This document shows positions 6,581 through 13,897 of a DNA stretch of 32,246 nt, in pieces. The DNA comes from a virus. The stretch spans positions 1 through 32,246 of the IMG/VR virus record IMGVR_UViG_3300047287_000201. The stretch is one strand, 5' to 3'. Below the pieces are notes generated by a model. That model did no database searches. It was not told the DNA's origin and saw only the letters and a list, made by a program, of their open reading frames with translations. How positions within the stretch are numbered: position 1 is the first letter of the stretch; every line of letters starts with the position of its first letter. Made by a program: the position numbers and the translations under genes.

Positions 6581-7016
6581 CAAAAAGACAAAAAAACCCA
6601 AAGCAAATAAGCCCATGAAGGCTCAGAAGGAGGATAGGCTTGTAAAGGTCTATAAACTCCTTTTGGATCAATCGTCTCGTACTGAAATCCTAGAATACTG
6701 TAGTAAAAACTGGGGGTTGCAGCGTGCAAGTGCTGATAATCTCATCCAGGAAGCCTCCAGGATGCTCTCAGATGATGTAAGCAAGAACAGGGATGCTACC
6801 CTAGCCACCTTCGTAAAAGCCCTTGTAAACATCTATAAAGAGGCATTAGCGCAAGGTAATTTACAGGTAGCCAGACAAACGATTATGGACCAGGCAAAGC
6901 TTTTAGGGCTTGATCAAACCACGGTTAATCATATCGTAGAAGATAAGCGAGAACTAGCAAACCTGTCTGACGATGAATTGGATAAGATGTTGAATGACGA
7001 ACGTCCAAGTCACTAA
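6570..7016 (+). CDS. Terminase small subunit (probable)
   Basis: A 148-residue protein directly before, and overlapping, the large terminase. Its layout fits a small subunit that binds the phage packaging site: a lysine-rich N-terminal tail (1-22), a helix-turn-helix region (RTEILEYCSKNWGLQRASADNLIQEA, about 38-63), a helical oligomerisation region with NIYKEALAQGNLQVARQTIMDQAKLLGL, and an acidic C-terminus (LSDDELDKML) as often seen where TerS meets TerL. The assignment rests on this layout plus position. Confidence 0.85.
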   Translation: MENDKKTKKPKANKPMKAQKEDRLVKVYKLLLDQSSRTEILEYCSKNWGLQRASADNLIQEASRMLSDDVSKNRDATLATFVKALVNIYKEALAQGNLQVARQTIMDQAKLLGLDQTTVNHIVEDKRELANLSDDELDKMLNDERPSH

Positions 7017-8508
7017 ACAGGCTGTCAGAGAAGAATACTGGCATCGGGGTAATTTAAGCTATAAACTGCACTCAGCTCAAAAGCAACTAAGCCAAGCGTT
7101 TAATAGTATTAAAACCCCTTTATTCGTGGGTAACTGTTCAAGACAAAACGGCAAGTCCTTCTGGGCTGTGACAAAAGCTATTGAAACCGCCCTTAGAATT
7201 AAAAACGCTCAGATTCGTTATGGCGCAGCTTTCCAATCAGATCTGGTGGATTTCATCATCCCCGCATTCGAGAAGGTCATGGAAGACGCCCCTAAAGCGT
7301 TAAAAGGCAAGTATAAGGTGCAGGGCTCTAAGTTCGTATTCCCCAATGGCTCGACTATCAAGCTGGTGGGGTTGGATAAAAACCCAAACGGTCTTCGCGG
7401 TAATACCCTTGACCTAATCATTATCGACGAGTGTGGCTTTGTAAGCAACTTGGACTATGTTTACAAGTCAGTTATTATTCCAGCTACCACACACAGACCC
7501 AACGCTAAAATCGTCCTTATTTCTACACCCCCATCTACTCCAGCTCACCCTTTTCTAGATTACGTCCAAAAAGCTGAAGCCGAGGGTGGTTATAAAATGT
7601 TTACAATCTTCGATAACCCCATGCTGGATGACGCCACAGTACTACGTTTAATGAAAGAAACTGGCTGTAAAATACCCGAGTCGGACAATGCGCTATCTGT
7701 TATAGCAACCATTAGAAAAAGTAATGTTATAGAGTTTCCAGATGATTGGGTGCTTTCTACTACATTTAGACGTGAGTATCTCTGTGAATTTATTACAGAT
7801 TCCGACCTACAAATCATCCCCGAATGGCAGGATAAGTTTGCCCAAGACTACCCTAAAGACGAATATAGAGTCTTTTATCACAACTATGTAGGTATGGATT
7901 TAGGTACTAAAGACTTTACAGCGTGTATCTTTGGTTATTACGACTTCCGTAAGGCTACCTTGGTCATTGAGGATGAGTTTAAGATGAACGGTCCACAGAT
8001 GAATACCCAGTTACTTGTGGGTGAAATAAAGGCTAAAGAAGCCCAATTATGGGGGGAACAGCCAGTCTTTAGAAGAGTCAGTGATAACAACAACTTACAC
8101 CTCCTCCAGGATATGTCAAGTCTTCATAATCTACACTTTATAGCCACTAATAAAGACACCCTAGAGGCCATGATTAACGAAGTTAGGCTTATGGTCCAAG
8201 CTGGTAGGATTGTAATTAACCCTAAGTGTAAGCAGCTTATTGGCTGTATGAAATATGGTGTATGGGACGAGAAACGTAAAGGATTCGCTAGAAGTACCAC
8301 TTATGGTCACTTTGATGCCTTAGCAGCGTTAATCTACCTAGTCCGTAACTTAGCATTAAACTCTAACCCTATCCCCAAAGACCACGGTTTCCAGAACCAC
8401 AAAGCTTGGCTGGGTAATATAAAAGACCAAATTGGGACTACCGATAACGGTAATACCATGAAAAAAGCCATATTAAGTGGCTTAAAGAAACCTAAGATAC
8501 CGTCTTAA
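6994..8508 (+). CDS. Terminase large subunit
   Basis: A 504-residue DNA-packaging motor with ATPase and nuclease domains. The ATPase shows Walker A in CSRQNGKS (48-55), Walker B LIIIDE (D145, E146) and the coupling motif ISTPPSTP (176-183). The nuclease half has the RNase-H-like acidic set: D302 in VGMDLGTKD, D364 in VSDNNN, and D441 in GHFDALAAL. These cut and thread the DNA concatemer into the procapsid through the portal. The ATG overlaps the TerS frame by 23 bases. The stop codon forms the first bases of the promoter at 8506. Length and motifs are as expected for a complete, active enzyme. Confidence 0.96.
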   Translation: MTNVQVTKQAVREEYWHRGNLSYKLHSAQKQLSQAFNSIKTPLFVGNCSRQNGKSFWAVTKAIETALRIKNAQIRYGAAFQSDLVDFIIPAFEKVMEDAPKALKGKYKVQGSKFVFPNGSTIKLVGLDKNPNGLRGNTLDLIIIDECGFVSNLDYVYKSVIIPATTHRPNAKIVLISTPPSTPAHPFLDYVQKAEAEGGYKMFTIFDNPMLDDATVLRLMKETGCKIPESDNALSVIATIRKSNVIEFPDDWVLSTTFRREYLCEFITDSDLQIIPEWQDKFAQDYPKDEYRVFYHNYVGMDLGTKDFTACIFGYYDFRKATLVIEDEFKMNGPQMNTQLLVGEIKAKEAQLWGEQPVFRRVSDNNNLHLLQDMSSLHNLHFIATNKDTLEAMINEVRLMVQAGRIVINPKCKQLIGCMKYGVWDEKRKGFARSTTYGHFDALAALIYLVRNLALNSNPIPKDHGFQNHKAWLGNIKDQIGTTDNGNTMKKAILSGLKKPKIPS

Positions 8509-8523
8509 TACTTATAATTGTAG
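8506..8523 (+). promoter_or_regulatory. Phage-type promoter, CTTATAAT subclass
   Basis: TAATACTTATAATTGTAG, identical to the box at 11688 over all 18 bases. It starts on the terminase stop codon (TAA at 8506-8508) and leads into the portal gene. The GGAG right after it is the portal ribosome-binding site. Confidence 0.75.
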
Positions 8524-8532
8524 GAGAATCTA

Positions 8533-10551
8533 ATGTCAAATAAATCCGTCCAAAAGCCATACTGGGCTTCAGTTCCCAGTAAAGAGATTGCAGATGAGAT
8601 TCTGGACAGACGTGAAAAATACTATGAATACCTCAGTCTTTCTGGACGCTTAGACTTATATCGCCGTTCATGGGCATACTATTACCGTCCCCGTTTGACT
8701 GGAGCTAGCCTCCAATCTGGTGGGGACCAAGGTGAATTAACCACTTTGTCCATTAACCATTATCGTAACCTATTGTCCCATTTGGAGACAATGACGGTCC
8801 AACAGAGAGCAGCTTTTGAACCTAGAGCTACCAATTCTGACGTAAAATCCCAGTCCCAAGTCATCCTAGCGGCTGGTCTATTAGACTATTACATGCGTGA
8901 GAAGAAGCTAGAAAGACATCTAGTACAAGCTGTTAAAGAAGCTTTGATCTATGGTGAGGCTTTCTGTCGGGTTGAATGGGATGCTACTTCTGGTGAAGAG
9001 TATGGCACAACTGCAACCGGAGCCACTGTATATCAAGGGGACATTAAGTTTTCGAACTATACCCCACTGGATTGCATTAGAGACTTTACTAAACCTGCTC
9101 CAAATTCCGATAGTTATTTTATTTTACGTGAATTTCACAATAAATACGATCTAGCTGCTAAGTATCCAGTCCTAGAGAAAGAGATTCTGGAAGACTCTGC
9201 TGACATGCTAGAACTTGCCAGAACTACAACTATTAACTATTTGGCTTTGGAAGACTCTGATAACATTCCAGTTTATACACTAATCCATAAGCCTACTCCT
9301 GCACTTCCACAAGGAAGATACACACAAGTCCTTGATAATGGAACTGTTCTAATTGATAGCCCACTTCCTTATAAAGAAGCTCATGTCTACCGTATTGCTC
9401 CTGACGAGGAAGATGGCACTATCTTTGGTTATTCTGTTGGTATGGATCTATTGCCTATGCAAGAAGGGCTAGACATCCTTTATTCTACAGCCATGACTAA
9501 CCAAGCCACATTTGGTGTTCAAAACATCCTAGTTCAAAAAGGTTCAGATCTATCAGTTTCTCAGGTAGCTGGCGGACTTAATATGTTGGAATACGACGGA
9601 AAGGGTAATGCTCCTGCTCCACTTAATCTAACTCAAACACCTGCCGAAATCTTCAACTTTATGAGTATGATTGAAAAGCTTATGGAAACTATTAGCGGCG
9701 TTAATAGCGTTGCTCGTGGTAATCCCGAAGCAAGTCTTAAGTCTGGTGCTGCTTTGGCATTGGTTCAATCCATGGCTATTCAATTCAGCCAAAACCTACA
9801 GCGTGCCTATGCCCAGTTAATTGAAGATACTGGTACTGGTACTATTAACATCCTTAAAGACTTTGCTGCTGTTCCGAGAGTTGCTGCTATTGCTGGTAAA
9901 TCTAATCGCCCACTAATGAAAGAGTTTACTGGCGATGACCTTAACGCTATTAATAGGGTCACTGTTGATATGGGCAACGCCATGACCAGAACTACTGCTG
10001 GTAAAGTTAACCTAGCAGAATCATTGATGAAAAACCAATTGATTGAGAACGCAGATCAGTATATTCAAGTGGTTACTACTGGTAGACTTGAACCTATTAT
10101 TGAGGGTAAACAAGCCCAGCTCTTACTTATTAAAGGTGAGAACGAGAATCTTGCAGAGGGTAAGCCAGTACGTGCTCTTATTACAGATGACCATCAAAAA
10201 CACGTATTGGAACATACTACTGTACTATCCAATCCAGAAATTCGTATGGACCCTAATAACCCCATCGTGGCGGCTACTTTGGCTCATATCCAAGAACATA
10301 TTGACATGATGAATAATCCACAGGTTCAACACCTTGGAGCTATCCTTCATAAGGAAGTAATTCCTGGACCTCAACCACCTCAACCTCAAATGCAAGATGG
10401 TGGAACTGCTGACATGTTAAATGCGGCTCCTCCTGTAGTTCAACAAGCTCAAGGGGTCCAACAACCTAACATGCCTAGTCCACCCCAAGGCGCAGATCCT
10501 AGAAGCGCTGCGATCATTGAAGGACAACCTAACCCTAATCAACCAATGTAA
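8533..10551 (+). CDS. Portal protein
   Basis: A 672-residue portal that forms the dodecameric DNA gate at one capsid vertex. The size, position between terminase and scaffold, and content fit podovirus portals: an N-terminal helical region with YLSLSGRLDLYRRSWAYYYRP, a wing/stem region with EALIYGEAFCRVEWD (about 138-152), and a long crown-side helical region with ISGVNSVARGNPEASLKSGAALALVQSMA. The C-terminus, residues about 618-672, is rich in proline and glutamine and probably disordered or part of a barrel entry. The start at 8533 has TAGGAG upstream. No frameshift is seen. Confidence 0.93.
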   Translation: MSNKSVQKPYWASVPSKEIADEILDRREKYYEYLSLSGRLDLYRRSWAYYYRPRLTGASLQSGGDQGELTTLSINHYRNLLSHLETMTVQQRAAFEPRATNSDVKSQSQVILAAGLLDYYMREKKLERHLVQAVKEALIYGEAFCRVEWDATSGEEYGTTATGATVYQGDIKFSNYTPLDCIRDFTKPAPNSDSYFILREFHNKYDLAAKYPVLEKEILEDSADMLELARTTTINYLALEDSDNIPVYTLIHKPTPALPQGRYTQVLDNGTVLIDSPLPYKEAHVYRIAPDEEDGTIFGYSVGMDLLPMQEGLDILYSTAMTNQATFGVQNILVQKGSDLSVSQVAGGLNMLEYDGKGNAPAPLNLTQTPAEIFNFMSMIEKLMETISGVNSVARGNPEASLKSGAALALVQSMAIQFSQNLQRAYAQLIEDTGTGTINILKDFAAVPRVAAIAGKSNRPLMKEFTGDDLNAINRVTVDMGNAMTRTTAGKVNLAESLMKNQLIENADQYIQVVTTGRLEPIIEGKQAQLLLIKGENENLAEGKPVRALITDDHQKHVLEHTTVLSNPEIRMDPNNPIVAATLAHIQEHIDMMNNPQVQHLGAILHKEVIPGPQPPQPQMQDGGTADMLNAAPPVVQQAQGVQQPNMPSPPQGADPRSAAIIEGQPNPNQPM

Positions 10552-10622
10552 TTAAACCGGGACCAATCCAATAACGGAACGTCCCACTTATGCCCATCTT
10601 AAAAGACGGCGAGGAGAATGAA

Positions 10623-11630
10623 ATGAGTGAAGTTAATAACGGTGGTAATCCATCTAACCCATCTAACCCGGTAGCAAATGGCAGCGAATCAGTAGCAGAA
10701 TCTACTGAATTTGTAATGCCCGAACTAACAGGGCAACAAGCTAAAGAACTAGCAGAAGAGTCCAAGGCTACAGGAAAGTCTATTGAAGAGCTTATAAAGG
10801 CTAAACAGGGCGCTTCTAGTAAAGCACCCACCCAACCTACCGCTGAACAAAAAGAAGCGGCCAGAGAAGCTATTAGGAAGTATAAAGTCAAAGTAGATGG
10901 GGCGGAACTAGAAGTTGACGAGAACGAACTACTTAGGGGTTATAGCCATCAAAAAGCCGCTAATAAGATCCTTCAAGAAGGTAAGGCTGCTCGTAAGCAA
11001 GCCGAACAGTTCATCTCTATGATGAGAGATCCTGAAAGTTTCTATGAAGTAGCTAAAAAACTAGGACATGATCCTCGTGGATTGGCTGAAAAGTACCTAG
11101 TTCAACAACTTGAAGAAGAAATGCTTGATCCTCGTGAAAAAGAACTTCGAGATGCTCGTAAAAAGCTTAAAGCTATTGAAGATATGGAGCGTCAACAAAA
11201 AGAAGCCATTGAAAAACAACGTGTGGAAGAAATGAAGCAGAGGTACGTTAAAGATTACCAAACTCAGTTTATTGCTGCCCTACAAGAGTCTCAATTGCCG
11301 CCCACTAAAGCTATGGTGGCTGAAATGGCTAAGTATATTAGCCGTTCTGCTAAGATTGGGTTTAAGATGGAACCTTCTGAGGCCGCTCAACTTGTAAAAG
11401 AAGACATCCAAAAAGCCCAAATTAGCCTTATTGGTAATGCTGATGGCGAAACCTTGCTTAAACTATTGGGAGATGATGTAGCCGCTAAGATACTTCAAGC
11501 TCGTGGATCTAAGGTAAAACAGACCCCATTTAGCACACCCCCTGTTCAAGGTGAGCGTAAAGAGGTTCAACCTACTATTAAAGGCAGAATGACCCCTAAA
11601 CAATGGGCTGAATTTAAGCGTAAAAAGTAA
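10623..11630 (+). CDS. Capsid scaffolding protein
   Basis: A 335-residue, highly charged, helix-rich protein between portal and major capsid, the standard place for the scaffold that shapes the procapsid and then leaves. The N-terminus is acidic and serine/asparagine-rich, the middle has long coiled-coil-like helices rich in lysine, glutamate and glutamine (for example EEEMLDPREKELRDARKKL), and the C-terminus ends in basic TPKQWAEFKRKK, like the coat-binding ends of podovirus scaffolds. I chose the ATG at 10623 because GAGGAG lies six bases before it. An in-frame ATG at 10590 lacks such a site. Confidence 0.88.
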   Translation: MSEVNNGGNPSNPSNPVANGSESVAESTEFVMPELTGQQAKELAEESKATGKSIEELIKAKQGASSKAPTQPTAEQKEAAREAIRKYKVKVDGAELEVDENELLRGYSHQKAANKILQEGKAARKQAEQFISMMRDPESFYEVAKKLGHDPRGLAEKYLVQQLEEEMLDPREKELRDARKKLKAIEDMERQQKEAIEKQRVEEMKQRYVKDYQTQFIAALQESQLPPTKAMVAEMAKYISRSAKIGFKMEPSEAAQLVKEDIQKAQISLIGNADGETLLKLLGDDVAAKILQARGSKVKQTPFSTPPVQGERKEVQPTIKGRMTPKQWAEFKRKK

Positions 11631-11637
11631 TGATTTC

Positions 11638-11668
11638 AAGCCCTTATCAATGATACTGGTAGGGGCTT
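11638..11668 (+). terminator. Hairpin after the scaffold gene, weak terminator
   Basis: AAGCCCTTA and TAGGGGCTT can pair over nine bases (one G-U) around a 13-base loop. No T-run follows, so it may slow or process the transcript rather than end it. It separates the scaffold from the strong promoter at 11688. Confidence 0.4.
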
Positions 11669-11687
11669 ATGACATGAAAATAAATTT

Positions 11688-11705
11688 TAATACTTATAAT
11701 TGTAG
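11688..11705 (+). promoter_or_regulatory. Phage-type promoter for the capsid gene
   Basis: TAATACTTATAATTGTAG followed by AGG. With T7 numbering, the first T would be -17 and the final G +1. It opens a leader of about 180 bases before the major capsid gene. It is one of the two exact copies of the consensus, as expected for the most highly expressed virion gene. Confidence 0.78.
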
Positions 11706-11726
11706 AGGTTTATGTAATAGGACGCA

Positions 11727-11819
11727 TTGCTATCCAAAAATCATAAAACCAAAGCAAAGAAAGATGTAATTTGTAAGAGGATGCTACGGCTACCCTTGAA
11801 GAATGAAGTCGAAAGATAA
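11727..11819 (+). CDS. Possible 30-residue leader peptide
   Basis: An open frame in the long capsid leader, beginning at a TTG with TAGGA just upstream. It encodes a basic peptide (KTKAKKDVICKRMLRLPLKNEVER at the end, given here as the region 11748-11816). It is well framed between in-frame stops, but no other evidence supports translation. The leader may instead work only as RNA. Confidence 0.25.
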   Translation: MLSKNHKTKAKKDVICKRMLRLPLKNEVER

Positions 11820-11838
11820 CCCAAATAACAACACTTAC

Positions 11839-11855
11839 GTACTTAAAATAAGTAC
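11839..11855 (+). other. Leader hairpin before the capsid gene
   Basis: GTACTTA-AAA-TAAGTAC has perfect 7-base arms and sits 23 bases before the capsid ribosome-binding site. It could stabilise the mRNA or keep the site open. A T-run at 11861-11866 follows, so weak termination is also possible. Confidence 0.35.
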
Positions 11856-11888
11856 AAACATTTTTTAAAATATACCTGGAGGTATAAA

Positions 11889-13214
11889 TTGGCTATTGAT
11901 ACTGGAACTCTAAACGCACTTTACAAAGTCGCCTACGCTAAAGGTGTAGAAGACCTTATCCCTAAAACTGGTAAGCTTTCTGAGCTTATCCCTTTCGTTC
12001 CGTCTGAACTTCAGAATGGTAAGCAATATGAACAACCTGTTGTACTTTCTGCTGAAGCAGGATTTACTTACTCTTTGGACACTCAGTCTGCTTATGACTT
12101 GAACGATAGCATCGGCATGAACATGCAGTCCGCTGTTGTTCCTGGCGCAGACATCGTTCTCGACTCCACAGTCGGATACAACCAAGCTGCTCGTGCTTCT
12201 CATTCTCAAACTAGCTTTAAATCAGCTATGTCGGCAAAATTTGAGAACATGCTCAAGTCGTCTGAAAAACGCCTTGAAGCGGCAATGTTGCACGGTCAAC
12301 GTGGTATTGCTGACTTGTCTATCGGTGGTTTCGTAGAAACTGGCTCTGGTGCAACTACGGCAGTTATGACTGTCCCTGCTGCTCAATGGGCAACTGGTCT
12401 TTGGACAGGTTCGGAAAACGCACAAGTTGTATTCTATTCTGATTCTTCAGATACTATTGGCGGTGGTACTAACCTTAACGCTAACTCTGACGCTGACCAA
12501 GCCCTTAAGATTACTAAAGTAGATGTGGATGCACGTCAAGTAACTATCCAAGGTTCTGCTGGTGCAATCGAAGACATCAATGACATCTCGGTTTCTAAAG
12601 CGCTTCGTGTTTACTTCCGTAGCTCTGTTTCTGGTTCTGGCGCTACTTTTGCTTTTGCTGAAATGGCGGGTTTGAAGAAGATTATCACTAACTCTGGTAG
12701 CCTTTTTGGTATCGACGCTTCGGTTTATGACCTTTGGAAAGGAAACACGGTTTCTACTTCTGGTCAGTTGACTATGGCTAAGGTATTGTCTGCCGTTTCT
12801 AAGGCTGTTCAACGTGGTCTTGACAGTGACGCCGTTGTCCTTGTTAACCCATCTACTTGGGCCGATCTTGCTTCTAACCTTGCTGCACTTCGTCGTTTCG
12901 ACGGATCGTACAGCGAGAAGAAAGCTAAGAACGGTTCTAAAGAGCTTGAATACATCGGTCAGAACGGTGCATTGAAAATCATCCCTTACAACCTCGTTAA
13001 AGAAGGCGAATGCTTTATCTTCCCTGAAGACAAAGTTCTTCGTATCGGTGCTCGTGAGCTTAGTCTTAACGACCCTACTCGTCCACAAGATGAGATCTTC
13101 TTCACTATTCCTGGTAAAGCAGGTGTTGGACTCCGTGCATATACTAACCAAGCAGTCTTCGTAGAAGCTCCTGCTCAGTGTGTCTATATCTCTGGAATCG
13201 TTAACTCCCTGTAA
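11889..13214 (+). CDS. Major capsid protein (HK97-fold expected)
   Basis: A 441-residue protein that would build the icosahedral shell. The position after the scaffold, the size, and the composition are those of a podovirus coat protein. It has an N-terminal arm, a long helix-containing region (SFKSAMSAKFENMLKSSEKRLEAAMLHGQ, about 109-137), a beta-rich insertion around 150-250, and a domain with AVQRGLDSDAVVLVNPSTWADLAS (about 308-331). The start is an unusual TTG at 11889, made convincing by a perfect GGAGG six bases upstream and the absence of any nearby in-frame ATG. It is followed by a strong terminator. The HK97 fold is inferred from general phage knowledge, not shown directly. Confidence 0.92.
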   Translation: MAIDTGTLNALYKVAYAKGVEDLIPKTGKLSELIPFVPSELQNGKQYEQPVVLSAEAGFTYSLDTQSAYDLNDSIGMNMQSAVVPGADIVLDSTVGYNQAARASHSQTSFKSAMSAKFENMLKSSEKRLEAAMLHGQRGIADLSIGGFVETGSGATTAVMTVPAAQWATGLWTGSENAQVVFYSDSSDTIGGGTNLNANSDADQALKITKVDVDARQVTIQGSAGAIEDINDISVSKALRVYFRSSVSGSGATFAFAEMAGLKKIITNSGSLFGIDASVYDLWKGNTVSTSGQLTMAKVLSAVSKAVQRGLDSDAVVLVNPSTWADLASNLAALRRFDGSYSEKKAKNGSKELEYIGQNGALKIIPYNLVKEGECFIFPEDKVLRIGARELSLNDPTRPQDEIFFTIPGKAGVGLRAYTNQAVFVEAPAQCVYISGIVNSL

Positions 13215-13224
13215 CCTAAACTTG

Positions 13225-13254
13225 GGTGGGTAGCCTAAAAACTGCCCACCTTTT
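13225..13254 (+). terminator. Terminator after the capsid gene
   Basis: GGTGGGTAG and CTGCCCACC pair over nine bases (one G-U) around an 8-base loop and are followed by TTTT. It is 10 bp after the capsid stop and would cap the abundant capsid transcript, as the terminator after gene 10 does in T7. Confidence 0.8.
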
Positions 13255-13275
13255 AACCTTATAGGAGAAATTAAC

Positions 13276-13806
13276 GTGTCTAAACAACTTATTCTAATCG
13301 ATTCTGACCTTTCTGCTGACCAATTTAAGTCCGTTTGCCCTATGGAAGCTGGTCCTATTGAAGCACTACAATCTCTTGAGAACTACGTTGTAGCTCTTGA
13401 GGGTGGTAACCAAATGGCTGACGTTTCGGCTAAAGTCGGCGCCGTTCAAGCTACAGCAACGGTCACTATGACTGGTACTGCTGCTAACAACGAAACGATG
13501 AAGTTGTGTAACGAAACGCTCACTGCTAAAACCAGTGGTGCCGACCCTGAAGCTGGCGAGTTTAACATCTCTGCCACGCCTAATACACAAGCTGACTCAT
13601 TGGTCCTAGCTATTAACTCTATGCCTGAGCTTGCTGGCTTGGTAACTGCTGCTCGTACTGGTACTGGTGTGGTCACTATTACTGCTGTAATTCCTGGGGT
13701 AATGGGTAATGGTCTGGAATGCGCTGATGTAAACCTAGCAAACACGGCTGTTGTAGGTTTCGCTGACGGCTCAGACGGTACAGAATACTCTCTAGCTAGT
13801 AAATAA
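13276..13806 (+). CDS. Probable head decoration/structural protein
   Basis: A 176-residue protein with a GTG start and AGGAGA six bases upstream. Residues about 56-165 form a small beta-rich domain (TATVTMTG..., NETMKLCNETLTAK..., QADSLVLAINSMPEL..., TGTGVVTITAVIPG), the pattern of a domain often found in phage head-decoration and tail proteins. A segment near residue 380 of the nozzle protein at 22402 has a similar pattern. It follows the capsid gene between two terminators, which fits a high-copy virion surface protein. The exact role, decoration or head completion, is inferred from position. Confidence 0.7.
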   Translation: MSKQLILIDSDLSADQFKSVCPMEAGPIEALQSLENYVVALEGGNQMADVSAKVGAVQATATVTMTGTAANNETMKLCNETLTAKTSGADPEAGEFNISATPNTQADSLVLAINSMPELAGLVTAARTGTGVVTITAVIPGVMGNGLECADVNLANTAVVGFADGSDGTEYSLASK

Positions 13807-13814
13807 CCCTACTG

Positions 13815-13840
13815 AGGGCTGGGGTAACTCAGCCCTTTTT
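13815..13840 (+). terminator. Terminator after the decoration gene
   Basis: GGGCTG and CAGCCC pair over six bases (seven with the flanking A-T) around GGGTAACT and are followed by TTTTT. It separates the head genes from the fibre block, which has its own promoter-like box at 13857. Confidence 0.82.
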
Positions 13841-13856
13841 AGTTTTATGCACTATT

Positions 13857-13874
13857 TACTACTTTTAAGTAGAG
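13857..13874 (+). promoter_or_regulatory. Divergent phage-type promoter, CTTTTAA subclass
   Basis: TACTACTTTTAAGTAGAG matches the box at 25484 at 16 of 18 positions and lies just after the terminator, upstream of the fibre gene. It also contains the palindrome CTACTT-TT-AAGTAG, so an operator is an alternative. Confidence 0.5.
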
Positions 13875-13897
13875 ATGTTTATCTAAAAGGAATATAA

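Noticed and set aside
8506-8523. Host sigma-70 promoter, because the box contains TATAAT
   Set aside because: Only one subclass has TATAAT, no conserved -35 element lies upstream of any copy, and the TAATA start is fixed relative to the end of the box. Host recognition cannot be fully excluded for individual sites.
10552-10590. Terminator or operator between portal and scaffold (GGGAC ... GTCCC)
   Set aside because: Only five paired bases with a loop of about 20 bases and no T-run; too weak to report.
12447-13151. Long open frame on the minus strand (234 codons) inside the capsid gene
   Set aside because: It is the shadow of strongly coding + strand sequence. It has no promoter or ribosome-binding site, and its product is low in known motifs. 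The same holds for 599-997, 29642-30007 and 13446-13745 on the minus strand.
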